From positions 1,860,001 through 1,924,000 of the forward strand of contig OZ251980.1 in the NCBI GenBank assembly GCA_965246745.1: DNA of 64,000 bases, in the 5' to 3' direction. Origin of the DNA: JANXMY01 sp965246745. Its GTDB lineage: Bacteria; Armatimonadota; Armatimonadia; Armatimonadales; Capsulimonadaceae. This document shows positions 15,753 through 23,430 of the stretch, piece after piece (the stretch's first letter is position 1; every line of letters starts with the position of its first letter). The translations under genes were made by a program, and so were the position numbers. The notes below the pieces were generated by a model. The model made no database searches. It was given only the letters and a program-made list of their open reading frames with translations, and was not told where the DNA came from.

Positions 15753-16034
15753 ATGACTCACTACGACGCCGTACAGAATTACGCCGGCACACTGACTGAG
15801 CTTGCCGGGGACATCGGCGATCTGCGCTATGACGCGCTGGTCGAGTTTTTGACACTGCTGTCCGCAAAGCTCGCGCTCGACGCCGAGAAAGACGCTGCGC
15901 GGGGCCGGGCGCGGCTGGCGGCGGCCCTGCAAAACGGCGCGGCGGAGCTGTCGGCGGCGGCGCAGATTGAAAGCGCTTGGCGGATCGCGAAACCGTTTAT
16001 GCCGGGGGCAGAACCCGAAGCGGCGGAGGGGTAG
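15753..16034 (+). CDS. Small hypothetical protein
   Basis: A 93-residue, mostly helical, alanine-rich protein (NYAGTLTELAGDIGDLRYDALVEFL near the N-terminus). There is no signal peptide or membrane segment. I do not recognise a family. It starts 8 nt after the DUF1385 stop with TAGGAATG at the start, so it is probably translated from the same transcript. The acidic and helical character fits a small adaptor, but that is a guess. Confidence 0.65.
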   Translation: MTHYDAVQNYAGTLTELAGDIGDLRYDALVEFLTLLSAKLALDAEKDAARGRARLAAALQNGAAELSAAAQIESAWRIAKPFMPGAEPEAAEG

Positions 16035-16038
16035 AACA

Positions 16039-16314
16039 ATGGACGACTCACTTTTAGATCAATATCTCCTTGTTTTCGGGCCGTTTTTGTCAGGCTTCGG
16101 CTTTGCCGCATATTCGCTCGGCACGCTGAAATCGGCACCGCCGAGCGGGCGTTCCAGGAAACTGCGAAACGCTTCGCTCGGCTTCGGGCTGATGGGAGTT
16201 GGGGCCGTTATGTGCATGCAGTTGTACGCGGCGTATGTAATGGCCTTCGCCGGAGCAGTCACGGCCTTGATCAGTTTGAGGATGTGGAAAGCCGACTCGG
16301 AAAACTGTGCCTGA
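16039..16314 (+). CDS. Small membrane protein of unknown function
   Basis: A 91-residue protein. GGAGGGGT lies just before the ATG at 16039. Hydrophobic helices lie at about residues 8-28 (YLLVFGPFLSGFGFAAYSLG) and 45-80 (two turns of GFGLMGVGAVMCMQLYAAYV and the following segment), separated by a basic loop. It follows the previous stop by 4 nt. No family is recognised. Confidence 0.6.
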   Translation: MDDSLLDQYLLVFGPFLSGFGFAAYSLGTLKSAPPSGRSRKLRNASLGFGLMGVGAVMCMQLYAAYVMAFAGAVTALISLRMWKADSENCA

Positions 16315-16658
16315 ACGACACAGCGTTTAGTCGGTATCTGCTTTATCAGGCGCTGGTGGACGTGCGAAATTTGTGCTTGTCGCGCGGGCCGGAAAGCTGG
16401 AACCCGCTCGAGTGGCGGCGGCAATACCGGCGGAGCCGGGTGGCGGGCGCACTCGGTGAGTGGCTGCACAATTTGGGTTTTTATGCCGCCCGCGACTTTC
16501 GCGGCTTTGATGCGGACAGGTTTTGGCAAGAGCTAGACAGCAGCGCACGCCGATTTCGCGAGTTCCGCCCAGGCAATTATTTAGATTACCGCAAGTATTA
16601 CGCCCGGCGATTAGCGGAGATGGACACGCAAGGAGACCCGGATTTCCGCACCGGGTAA
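16212..16658 (+). CDS. Hypothetical soluble protein, start uncertain
   Basis: The frame is open for 148 codons, but its first 24-35 codons overlap the membrane-protein gene. A GTG at 16284 would reduce the overlap to 31 nt and give about 124 residues (VESRLGKLCLNDTAFSRYLL onward). The sequence is rich in Arg, Trp and Tyr (NPLEWRRQYRRSRVAGALGEW) and looks like real helical protein. No family is recognised. It lies 28 nt before prfA. Confidence 0.55.
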   Translation: MHAVVRGVCNGLRRSSHGLDQFEDVESRLGKLCLNDTAFSRYLLYQALVDVRNLCLSRGPESWNPLEWRRQYRRSRVAGALGEWLHNLGFYAARDFRGFDADRFWQELDSSARRFREFRPGNYLDYRKYYARRLAEMDTQGDPDFRTG

Positions 16659-16686
16659 AGGAGCGCTTCGGCGCAAAGAGAGACCC

Positions 16687-17763
16687 ATGTTTGAGAAATT
16701 AGCCGAAGTTGAAGAATTGTACGAAGTGCTGGAGCGGCGCATGGCGGACCCGGAGCTGGTCGGCGACATGGACGAATACCGGCGGGTGCATAAGCAGTAT
16801 AGCGACCTGACCGAAATCATCGCCGCGTACCGGGAGCATAAAGAAGTCCTGCGGCAGCTTGCCGAGACCGAAGACATGCTGCGCGGATCGCTCGACGACG
16901 ACCTGCGCGATTTGGCGCAGGCCGAGTTCGACGACCTGAAGACCCGCCGGGCGGCGTTGGAGCAGTCGCTCAAAGTCATGCTGCTGCCCAAAGACCCGAA
17001 CGACGAAAAAGATGTCATTCTCGAAGTGCGCGGGGCGGAAGGCGGCGACGAAGCGGCCTTGTTCGCGGGCGAATTATTGCGGATGTACCTGCGCTACGCC
17101 GAAAAGCGCGGCTGGAAAGTGGATTTGATCAACTCGTCGGAAACCGGCAACGGCGGGTACAAAGAAGCGGTGGTCGAAATCCACGGCGAAGGCGCATACT
17201 CAGCGCTGAAGTTCGAGTCGGGAGTCCACCGGGTCCAGCGCGTCCCCGCGACCGAAGCGTCGGGCCGGCTGCACACCAGCAGCGCCACGGTGATTGTGAT
17301 GCCCGAAGCCGAGGATGTCGCCATCGAGATCAACGAGGAAAAAGACATCGAGAAGCAGTACACGCTCTCGCAGGGCGCGGGCGGCCAGAATGTCCAAAAG
17401 AACATGACCGCCGTGCGGCTGATTCATAAGCCTACGGGCATTGTGGTCGCCTGCCAGGACCAGCGCTCGCAGCTTCAGAACTACGAAAAAGCCATCCGGG
17501 TCCTCAAAGCCCGGCTGTACGATATTGAAATGCAGAAGCAGACCGAAAGCGCCGGCGGCACCCGCCGTTCTTTGATTGGAACGGGCGGCCGGGAGTCGAA
17601 AATTCGGACTTACAACTTTCCGCAGGACCGGCTGACCGACCACCGCATCGGCCTGACGGTGCATAACCTGCCGACCATCCTGAGCGGCGAGATACAGCAC
17701 ATCATTGATACGCTGGTCAGCGCCGACCAGGCCGAAAAACTCAAGCAGGAAGTGGAAGCGTAG
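16687..17763 (+). CDS. prfA: Peptide chain release factor 1
   Basis: A 358-residue class I release factor recognising UAA and UAG on the ribosome. The GGQ motif is at residues 232-234 (GAGGQNVQKN), the codon-recognition tripeptide PAT is at about 187-189, and the coiled N-terminal domain is intact. GAGA precedes the ATG. prmC follows downstream and would methylate the GGQ glutamine, a common pairing. Confidence 0.97.
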   Translation: MFEKLAEVEELYEVLERRMADPELVGDMDEYRRVHKQYSDLTEIIAAYREHKEVLRQLAETEDMLRGSLDDDLRDLAQAEFDDLKTRRAALEQSLKVMLLPKDPNDEKDVILEVRGAEGGDEAALFAGELLRMYLRYAEKRGWKVDLINSSETGNGGYKEAVVEIHGEGAYSALKFESGVHRVQRVPATEASGRLHTSSATVIVMPEAEDVAIEINEEKDIEKQYTLSQGAGGQNVQKNMTAVRLIHKPTGIVVACQDQRSQLQNYEKAIRVLKARLYDIEMQKQTESAGGTRRSLIGTGGRESKIRTYNFPQDRLTDHRIGLTVHNLPTILSGEIQHIIDTLVSADQAEKLKQEVEA

Positions 17764-17806
17764 GGAAACGGAACGGGGCAAAGAGGCGCTGCATAAATCG
17801 CGATTT

Positions 17807-17830
17807 GTAGGGGCGCTGCTTGCTGCGCCC
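17807..17830 (+). repeat. Family R3 half-site between prfA and prmC
   Basis: GTAGGGGCGCTGCTTGC followed by TGCGCCC, identical to the reverse complement of the left arm at 14584. It is itself palindromic at GGGCGC...GCGCCC. The surrounding 17764-17934 contains no gene; near 17850-17890 is a loose direct repeat of GCATTTAC-type units. Confidence 0.75.
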
Positions 17831-17958
17831 ACCTCATTTAGCCCGCGTCGCGCGAGCAGGCCAAGCATTTACGCCGAGCATTTACCCCGAGTATTTATGG
17901 CAGCAGCGTCGGACGAGGAAGTGAGTGCTTAGCAATGCGAACCGTTCCCGTTCCGATG

Positions 17959-18063
17959 AGCATTGAAGAGTACCACCGGCAGCCGATCCGGCCCGGCTGG
18001 AAATGCGGATATTATGGCTTTGCGCCGGGGCCGGGCCGGAAAACAGGCACGCGAGGCGGCGGA
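17959..18063 (+). pseudogene. Possible N-terminal relic fused in frame ahead of prmC
   Basis: The 35 codons before the prmC start read MSIEEYHRQPIRPGWKCGYY and on to GTRGGG without a stop, in frame with prmC. The pattern M-[ST]-I-E-E-[FY]-h-x-x-P-x-x-x-G-W-K resembles the start of Uma2-like or GNAT-associated proteins, not of PrmC. It may be the truncated head of another gene; translation would give an N-terminal extension of PrmC. Confidence 0.3.
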
Positions 18064-18939
18064 ATGACAATCGAATCGGCACTGACTTTCGCGTCCGCAG
18101 AACTGACATCCGCCGGGGTGGACACGCCGCGCTTGGACGCGCAGCTTCTGCTGGCGTGGACGCTGAACGCGCGGCGGGAAGACCTGGCGCGGGAGCCGGA
18201 GCGGGCGCTGTCGGCGCGGGAAGAGATCATCTTCAAGAAAGCGGTCAGCCTGCGGGTTCTGCGTCGCCCCCTGCCGTATATCACCGGCGAAGCGTGGTTC
18301 TACGGGCGGGCGTTTAAGATCAACCGGGCGGTGCTGATCCCCCGGCCTGAAACCGAGATTTTGGCGGAGCGGGCGCTGGCGGCCTGCCGGGAGATTGACA
18401 GCCCGATCTTAGCGGACATCGGGACAGGCAGCGGCTGTTTGGCGGTGACGCTGGCTGCCGAGCGCCCCGACGCGCAGGTGTGGGCGACGGATTTGTCTGC
18501 CGACGCGCTCCGGGAAGCCCGTAAGAATGTCGCGCGGTACGGGCTGGAAGGGCGGGTGACACTGCTTCAAGGGGATTTGCTCGGGCCGCTGCCGCCCGCG
18601 CTTCGATTGGACATCGTGGTCTCGAACCCGCCGTATGTCGCCGACTCCGAGATTGACGCCTTGATGCCGGAAGTGCGCGACTACGAGCCGCGCCTCGCGC
18701 TGTCGGGCCTTGCGGGCGCGGCGGGGGACGACGGCACTGCCCTGCACCGACGCCTTCTTGCCGAAGCGCGGGCGTATTTAAGGCCCGGCGGGGGCGTCTT
18801 TTTGGAAGTGGGGCAAGGGCAGGCCGACGCCGTGGCCGCCGCCGCCCGCGTGCTGGGGTATACTGACGCTGTAATCACTGCCGACGGCGCACAGATTGGA
18901 CGCGTGGTAAGCGCATGGCTCCCCGCAGGCTCTCCCTAA
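18064..18939 (+). CDS. prmC: Release factor glutamine methyltransferase
   Basis: A 291-residue enzyme that methylates the GGQ glutamine of release factors using S-adenosylmethionine. The SAM motif LADIGTGSGCLAVTLA lies at about residues 117-132, and the catalytic NPPYVADSEI follows at about 187-196. The N-terminal helical substrate domain includes RRPLPYITGEAWFYGR and IPRPETEIL. The start at 18064 follows GGCGGA and gives the usual length. Its 3' end overlaps the next gene by 25 nt. Confidence 0.95.
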   Translation: MTIESALTFASAELTSAGVDTPRLDAQLLLAWTLNARREDLAREPERALSAREEIIFKKAVSLRVLRRPLPYITGEAWFYGRAFKINRAVLIPRPETEILAERALAACREIDSPILADIGTGSGCLAVTLAAERPDAQVWATDLSADALREARKNVARYGLEGRVTLLQGDLLGPLPPALRLDIVVSNPPYVADSEIDALMPEVRDYEPRLALSGLAGAAGDDGTALHRRLLAEARAYLRPGGGVFLEVGQGQADAVAAAARVLGYTDAVITADGAQIGRVVSAWLPAGSP

Positions 18940-19367
18940 TTTGCTTTGGGATACTTTGTTTCACGGCGCTGCTGTGCGGCTGCTCCGCGCGGGACCCGGT
19001 GACCCAGACTCCGGTGTACCACGCCGGCACGCCGACCAATCGGTCGTCGGTGGACTCGTGGGAACTGTCCCAGCCGATCCGCCCGGAAAAAATCGTGCCT
19101 GCCGAAACGCCATCGGCGCGGAAGGCCGCTCCGTCCCAGCGCGGCTTTGAGCCGGGCGACCCGCTGGCGGTCGCCGTGCTCAATGCCCTCGACGCCGACG
19201 GCGGCGTCCCGACCCTATATCTCTCCGCCCGCGCCAAAAACGGCGTCGTGATTTTAGCGGGCAGCGTCGCCGCGCCGGCCCAGAAAGCCCGCGCGGCTCA
19301 AATCGCCCGCGCCGTGCCGGGCGTGAAGTTTGTCGCCGACCAGGTGCAGGTAGTGAAACCGCGATGA
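18915..19367 (+). CDS. BON-domain lipoprotein
   Basis: A 150-residue protein. The N-terminus ILCFTALLCGCSARDP has a lipobox (LLCGC), so it is probably acylated at Cys and membrane-anchored. After a linker, residues of about 80-150 (LAVAVLNALDADGG, NGVVILAGSVAAPAQKARAAQIARAVPGVKFVADQVQV) form a BON domain, a phospholipid- or envelope-associated fold. It overlaps prmC by 25 nt and the tsaC-like gene by 4 nt, so translation is coupled across three genes. Confidence 0.85.
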   Translation: MAPRRLSLICFGILCFTALLCGCSARDPVTQTPVYHAGTPTNRSSVDSWELSQPIRPEKIVPAETPSARKAAPSQRGFEPGDPLAVAVLNALDADGGVPTLYLSARAKNGVVILAGSVAAPAQKARAAQIARAVPGVKFVADQVQVVKPR

Positions 19368-20002
19368 CCACCCTTCTTTCCATCAGCCCGGCCGACCCGG
19401 ACCCCGAGATTTTGGCCCATGCCGCCGAAGTTTTGCGCCGGGGCGGCCTCGTCGCGTATCCGACCGAGACCGTGTACGGCCTGGCGGCAAGCGCGTTTGA
19501 TGCCGAAGCCGTCGCCCGCGTTTTTGACGCCAAAGGCCGGCCTGCGGGGCAGCCGCTGCCGGTGCAGATTGCCTCGGCCGCCGAGGCCGAAACGCTGGCG
19601 CACGACATTCCCGAAAGCGCCCGAAAACTTCTCGCCGACTTTTTCCCCGGCCCGCTGACGCTGATTTTTCCCCGCCGGCCCGCCGTGTCGCTTCTCATCA
19701 CCGGCGGGGGCGAGACGGTCGGCCTGCGGATGCCTGACCATCCGGTCGCCCTCGGCGTCCTGCGGGCCTTCGGCGGCCCGGTCGTCTGCCCGTCGGCCAA
19801 CACCACCGGACGCCGCGCCGCAATGTCGGCGGCGGACGTTTTGGAAGACCTGGACGGCCGTATTGACTTGATTTTAGACGGCGGCCCGACTTCGGACCGG
19901 ACGCCGTCTACGGTGCTGGACCTCACGGTCAGCCCCGCCAAAATTATTCGCGAAGGCAAAATCAGCCGCGCCGCGCTGGCCGCGTACCTACCGGTGGCGT
20001 GA
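19364..20002 (+). CDS. L-threonylcarbamoyladenylate synthase (Sua5/YciO/YrdC family)
   Basis: A 212-residue protein that makes threonylcarbamoyl-AMP for t6A37 of ANN-decoding tRNAs. Motifs: RRGGLVAYPTETVYGLAASA, the KGRP-type loop FDAKGRPAGQPLPV, DFFPGPLTLI, GLRMPDHPVA and CPSANTTGR. The length equals TsaC plus a short tail, without the Sua5 domain. It overlaps the BON gene by ATGA. A Sua5-type gene next to prmC is common in bacteria. Confidence 0.93.
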   Translation: MTTLLSISPADPDPEILAHAAEVLRRGGLVAYPTETVYGLAASAFDAEAVARVFDAKGRPAGQPLPVQIASAAEAETLAHDIPESARKLLADFFPGPLTLIFPRRPAVSLLITGGGETVGLRMPDHPVALGVLRAFGGPVVCPSANTTGRRAAMSAADVLEDLDGRIDLILDGGPTSDRTPSTVLDLTVSPAKIIREGKISRAALAAYLPVA

Positions 20003-20024
20003 GCGCGAAATTCGGCGGGCGGCC

Positions 20025-20053
20025 TTGACATTTGCCCGGAAACCCCTTATAAT
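20025..20053 (+). promoter_or_regulatory. Consensus sigma-70 promoter of the PEP-CTERM gene
   Basis: TTGACA at 20025-20030 and TATAAT at 20048-20053 with a 17-bp spacer match both consensus hexamers fully. The predicted 5' leader is about 120 nt long. Confidence 0.92.
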
Positions 20054-20183
20054 AGCCGTGCATCCCCGCAGTTTTCCTCTGCCCGGAGCCGGCCTGCCCC
20101 CATTCGGCCTGCCCGACGCCCCCCGCTGTCCATCGCGTCGTTCCCGCCGACCGCTCTCGGTCACCCGCACGAAAGGCCGTTTT

Positions 20184-20750
20184 ATGCTTCCGACACGCTT
20201 CGCCTATTCCGCTCTCAAATCCGCACCGCTTCTGCTGACCGGCGCACTCGTTCTTTTCGGCACGACTGCCGCCCATGCCCAAATCAGCGCCACCGGGGGC
20301 TTCACATTCACCGCGCCGACTTCCAATGTGCTGACGGTCACTCCCGGCCAAATTATTAATTTCAGCGGGTCGTTCAAAAACACCACCGCCCTGGAACAGC
20401 TCAACGATGTCACGATTGGCCTGAACAGCAGCTTTCCCGGCAAGTTCACGTTCGCCTCGCCGTTCTTCGCCACCCTGGGCATCGGTCAAAGCCGCAATTT
20501 CACCGGAACGCTGAAAATCAGCAGCACGGCGACGTTCAGCCCGACGACGTTTTACCTGGACGCGAACGGCACCGGCAACGACACCGGCGAAACCTATGAT
20601 TTCGGCTCCAGCAACTTCACCGTGAAGCTGGCTCCGAGCGGCAACCCCGCCGTTCCCGAAGCGTCCACCACGGTTTCGCTCGGCCTGCTGCTCGGCGGCC
20701 TGGCCCTGCTCGGCGTCCGCGCCCGCAAGCGCTCGGCGGCGCAGGCGTAA
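20184..20750 (+). CDS. PEP-CTERM sorting-domain secreted protein
   Basis: A 188-residue protein. Signal peptide to about residue 32 (LTGALVLFGTTAAHAQ), then a beta-rich Thr/Asn-rich domain. The C-terminus VPEASTTVSLGLLLGGLALL followed by GVRARKRSAAQA is a PEP-CTERM signal: PEP-like motif, one helix and a basic tail. Such proteins are processed by exosortase in exopolysaccharide-producing bacteria, consistent with the cluster at 23-46 kb; no exosortase gene is in the window. GAAAGG precedes the ATG. The very strong promoter suggests high expression. Confidence 0.85.
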   Translation: MLPTRFAYSALKSAPLLLTGALVLFGTTAAHAQISATGGFTFTAPTSNVLTVTPGQIINFSGSFKNTTALEQLNDVTIGLNSSFPGKFTFASPFFATLGIGQSRNFTGTLKISSTATFSPTTFYLDANGTGNDTGETYDFGSSNFTVKLAPSGNPAVPEASTTVSLGLLLGGLALLGVRARKRSAAQA

Positions 20751-20756
20751 GCCGCA

Positions 20757-20847
20757 GTCCCCCTAGCCCCCAATAATGGGGGAACCGGATAGAACAGAAG
20801 CCCCCTCTTCTCGCTCCGGTTCCCCCATTATTGGGGGCCAGGGGGAC
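20757..20847 (+). repeat. Long inverted repeat with self-palindromic arms (REP/BIME type)
   Basis: Two 33-bp arms differing at one base are separated by 25 nt. Each arm contains CCCCC-AATAATGGGGG or its complement and so can fold on itself as well as with the other arm. It fills the gap between the PEP-CTERM and ABC-exporter genes and may act as a terminator or mRNA-stabilising structure. Confidence 0.9.
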
Positions 20848-20869
20848 CCCTATCGGGTACACTCTCCGT

Positions 20870-22618
20870 GTGCCAACGTTTCTTCGCATCCTCGCTTCCC
20901 TGCGCCCCTACCGCCTTCCACTCTCCCTCGGCTTTTTGTGCCTGCTCGGGTCGGTCGCCCTGGAGCTTGCCCCGCCGCTGGTCTGGAAAGTGGTCGTGGA
21001 TGAGGTCATCTTCAAGCGCGAGATTTTCAAGCTCTGGCCGTGCGTTTTGACGCTGACGCTGATGCAGGCGGGGGCGACGGCATTGTCGGCGGTGCGGACC
21101 CGGCTTTTGGAGTCCACCGGGCAGCGGTTTGTTTTTGACCTGCGGAACCGATTGTACGATACGCTGGCGCGGCAGTCGCTGGCGTACTTCAACGAGGCCC
21201 GGACGGGCGACTTGATGAGCCGGGCGTCGTCGGATGTGGACGCCGTTTCCGAGGTGGTCATTCAGGGCACCGACTCGGTGGTGGCAAACTTTCTGCGGCT
21301 GGCCGGGGTCTCGGTCATCTTCTGCTCGCTGAATTTGAAGCTGGGCCTGGCGACCCTCGTGCCGATACTTATTGTCGGCGTGCTGCTGAAGCTGTTCAAT
21401 AAACGGGTCAAGGGGATTTACAAGGGGGCGCGGGCCAAGCTCGGGCTGGTCAACGCCAAATTGCAGGACAATCTGTCGGGCATTCGGGTCATCAAAGCGT
21501 TTGCGCGGGAGGACGCCGAGCAGGCGGCGTTTGAGGAAACCAACCGGCGGTACTTGCAGGGGAACTTGGACGCCATCAAGCTCCGCGCGACGTTTTTCCC
21601 GTTTGTCCGCTGGATTGCATCGTTCGGCAACACCATCACCATCGGCTACGGGGCGTGGCTGATCCTGCACGGGCAGTTCACGATTGGCGGGCTGATTGCC
21701 TACCGGGGCTACGGGCGGTACTTTTTCGGGCCGATTGACGACCTGACCCAGATCAACGACACGGTGCAGCGCGGGGTCGCCGCCGCCGACCGGCTGTTTC
21801 AAGTTTTGGACGCCCCGGTGTCCGTTTCCGACGCGCCCGGCGCGGCGGACCTGCCGCCGATTCGCGGCGAGATTGTTTTCGACCGCGTGTCTTTTCGATA
21901 CCGCGAAAACACCAAGCCTGTTTTGGACACGGTCTCGCTGTGCATCCCCGCCGGGCAGACGGCGGCCTTAGTCGGCGAGTCGGGCGCAGGCAAAAGCACG
22001 ATCTTCGCCCTGGTGTCCCGCTTTTGGGACCCCGAGCGCGGCGAAGTACGGATAGACGGCCATCCGCTCACCGCCGTCACTCAGCAAAGCCTGCGGCGGC
22101 AGATCGCGTCGGTCCAGCAGGAAACATTTTTGTTTGCGGCGTCGGTCGCCGAGAATATCCGCTACGCCCGGCCCCAAGCGACCGACAGCGAAGTGGAGGA
22201 CGCCGCCCGCGCGGCGAATGCCCACAGCTTCATCGAAGGCTTGCCGGACGGCTACGCCACCCCCGTCGGGGAGCGCGGTGTCAAGCTGTCCGGCGGCCAG
22301 CGGCAGCGGATCGCCGTCGCCCGCGCGTTTCTGGCCGACCCGCGCGTTTTGCTGCTCGATGAAGCCACCAGCGCGGTAGAGCCGGAGTCCGAGCAGATCA
22401 TTCAGGACGCCATCGAGCGCCTGATGCGGGGGCGCACAACAATACTTGCCGCGCACCGCCTGTCCACGGTCCGCAATGCCGACGTGATTTTCGTGTTCAG
22501 CGCCGGGAAATTGGTGGAGCAGGGCACGCACGCCGAATTGATGCGGCTCGGGGGCCGCTACGCCCGCATGGTAGCGCAGCAGGGGGGAGCGTCGGAAGCG
22601 GAGTTGACCACGGCATAA
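20870..22618 (+). CDS. ABC exporter, fused membrane and ATPase domains (MsbA-like)
   Basis: About 582 residues from GTG at 20870. Six membrane helices lie in residues 1-310, with the coupling-region motif LFDLRNRLYDTLARQSLAYFNE-like segment. The ATPase follows, with Walker A GESGAGKST, signature LSGGQRQRIAVARAF and Walker B LLLDEATSAVE. Such exporters flip lipids, drugs or peptides; the substrate is not readable. TACACT lies at 20858-20863, 6 nt before GTG, with no Shine-Dalgarno, so a leaderless mRNA is possible. The last codons and the TAA come from repeat R1c. Confidence 0.93.
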   Translation: MPTFLRILASLRPYRLPLSLGFLCLLGSVALELAPPLVWKVVVDEVIFKREIFKLWPCVLTLTLMQAGATALSAVRTRLLESTGQRFVFDLRNRLYDTLARQSLAYFNEARTGDLMSRASSDVDAVSEVVIQGTDSVVANFLRLAGVSVIFCSLNLKLGLATLVPILIVGVLLKLFNKRVKGIYKGARAKLGLVNAKLQDNLSGIRVIKAFAREDAEQAAFEETNRRYLQGNLDAIKLRATFFPFVRWIASFGNTITIGYGAWLILHGQFTIGGLIAYRGYGRYFFGPIDDLTQINDTVQRGVAAADRLFQVLDAPVSVSDAPGAADLPPIRGEIVFDRVSFRYRENTKPVLDTVSLCIPAGQTAALVGESGAGKSTIFALVSRFWDPERGEVRIDGHPLTAVTQQSLRRQIASVQQETFLFAASVAENIRYARPQATDSEVEDAARAANAHSFIEGLPDGYATPVGERGVKLSGGQRQRIAVARAFLADPRVLLLDEATSAVEPESEQIIQDAIERLMRGRTTILAAHRLSTVRNADVIFVFSAGKLVEQGTHAELMRLGGRYARMVAQQGGASEAELTTA

Positions 22619-22746
22619 ATGCCGAGGCTCGCAAAAATCAGTGTCGAAGCGACACAAGACAAACGCGCAAAGCCGTTCCCACGCCGCCCTTGATGCTTGC
22701 GTCGCCGCGACGCTGGTTTGTCAGAGCCTCGGCATTTATGCCGTGG
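22608..22746 (+). repeat. Dispersed inverted-repeat element, family R1, copy c
   Basis: Same architecture as copies a and b, with diverged ends CCACGGCATAAATGCCGAGGCT and the matching complement, so the core ATTGAAAT has become ATAAAT on both sides. That is a compensating change that keeps the stem. Internal modules CAGTGTCGAAGCGACAC and GTCGCCGCGACGCTGG are conserved. Its first bases encode the C-terminal Thr-Ala and stop codon of the ABC exporter. Confidence 0.9.
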
Positions 22747-22762
22747 CTCTTTCCTGCCGTAA

Positions 22763-23347
22763 TTACGGCGTGGCAGGCGCTTGGACGGCCGGCTTCGGTT
22801 CGGCTTGCTTTGGTTCGGCTTGCTTTGCTTCGGCTTGCTTTGCTTCCAGGGCATGCGCGGCGGCGGCGAGAATCGCAGGCGTCACGCCCGGCTCTTCGCG
22901 AACGTCGCGCAGATTGCTCGAGAAATCCAGCTCATAGCCGCCGGTTTTGCCCGCCCCGTCGGCATCGGTCGCCGCGACAAAGTAGCGGGCATCTTGGTAA
23001 ATCTGAAACTTCACGCGGGCATTGGCGCCGTCGCCGGAATTGTTGTCGGTGGTGATTGTCTGAATCGCGCCGTTGCTGTCTTCAGTGCCGACAACAAGAA
23101 AGCCGTCAAAGTCCGACGACTTCAAATCTACCTGCGCGGTGCCGTCCTGCCGGGCGACGCACGAATACACGTCCACATACGACCCGCGCTGAACATAATT
23201 GCCGTTCGGCAGGGTCTGGTCCCCCGACGCCAGCCGGCCGTGGATCGTCGTAGACGAATCGTCGGAATGCCCCCCGCCGCCGCACCCGGTCAGCGCCAGC
23301 CCCGCCAAAACCGCCCCGGCGATCCATACTCCCCTTGCGTTGCTCAT
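22763..23347 (-). CDS. Lipoprotein with pre-peptidase C-terminal-like beta domain
   Basis: A 194-residue protein. LAGLALTGCGGGG is a lipobox signal, so it is likely lipid-anchored. Residues of about 35-150 (VDVYSCVARQDGTAQVDLKSSDFDGFLVVGTED, then YFVAATDADGAGKTGGYELDF) resemble a PPC-type beta-sandwich. The tail is low complexity: AEAKQAEPKQAEPKP from a 15-bp tandem repeat. AAAGGGG precedes the ATG. It runs in the same direction as the polysaccharide cluster and lies beyond its last gene, but no link is shown. Confidence 0.75.
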   Translation of the reverse strand: MSNARGVWIAGAVLAGLALTGCGGGGHSDDSSTTIHGRLASGDQTLPNGNYVQRGSYVDVYSCVARQDGTAQVDLKSSDFDGFLVVGTEDSNGAIQTITTDNNSGDGANARVKFQIYQDARYFVAATDADGAGKTGGYELDFSSNLRDVREEPGVTPAILAAAAHALEAKQAEAKQAEPKQAEPKPAVQAPATP

Positions 23348-23430
23348 CTGCGCCCCTTTCTTTCGGTGACAACATTTGCCTGACAGGGCTTGGATGCCGC
23401 CCGGCGCGGAAATGTTCCCGAAAGAAACAC

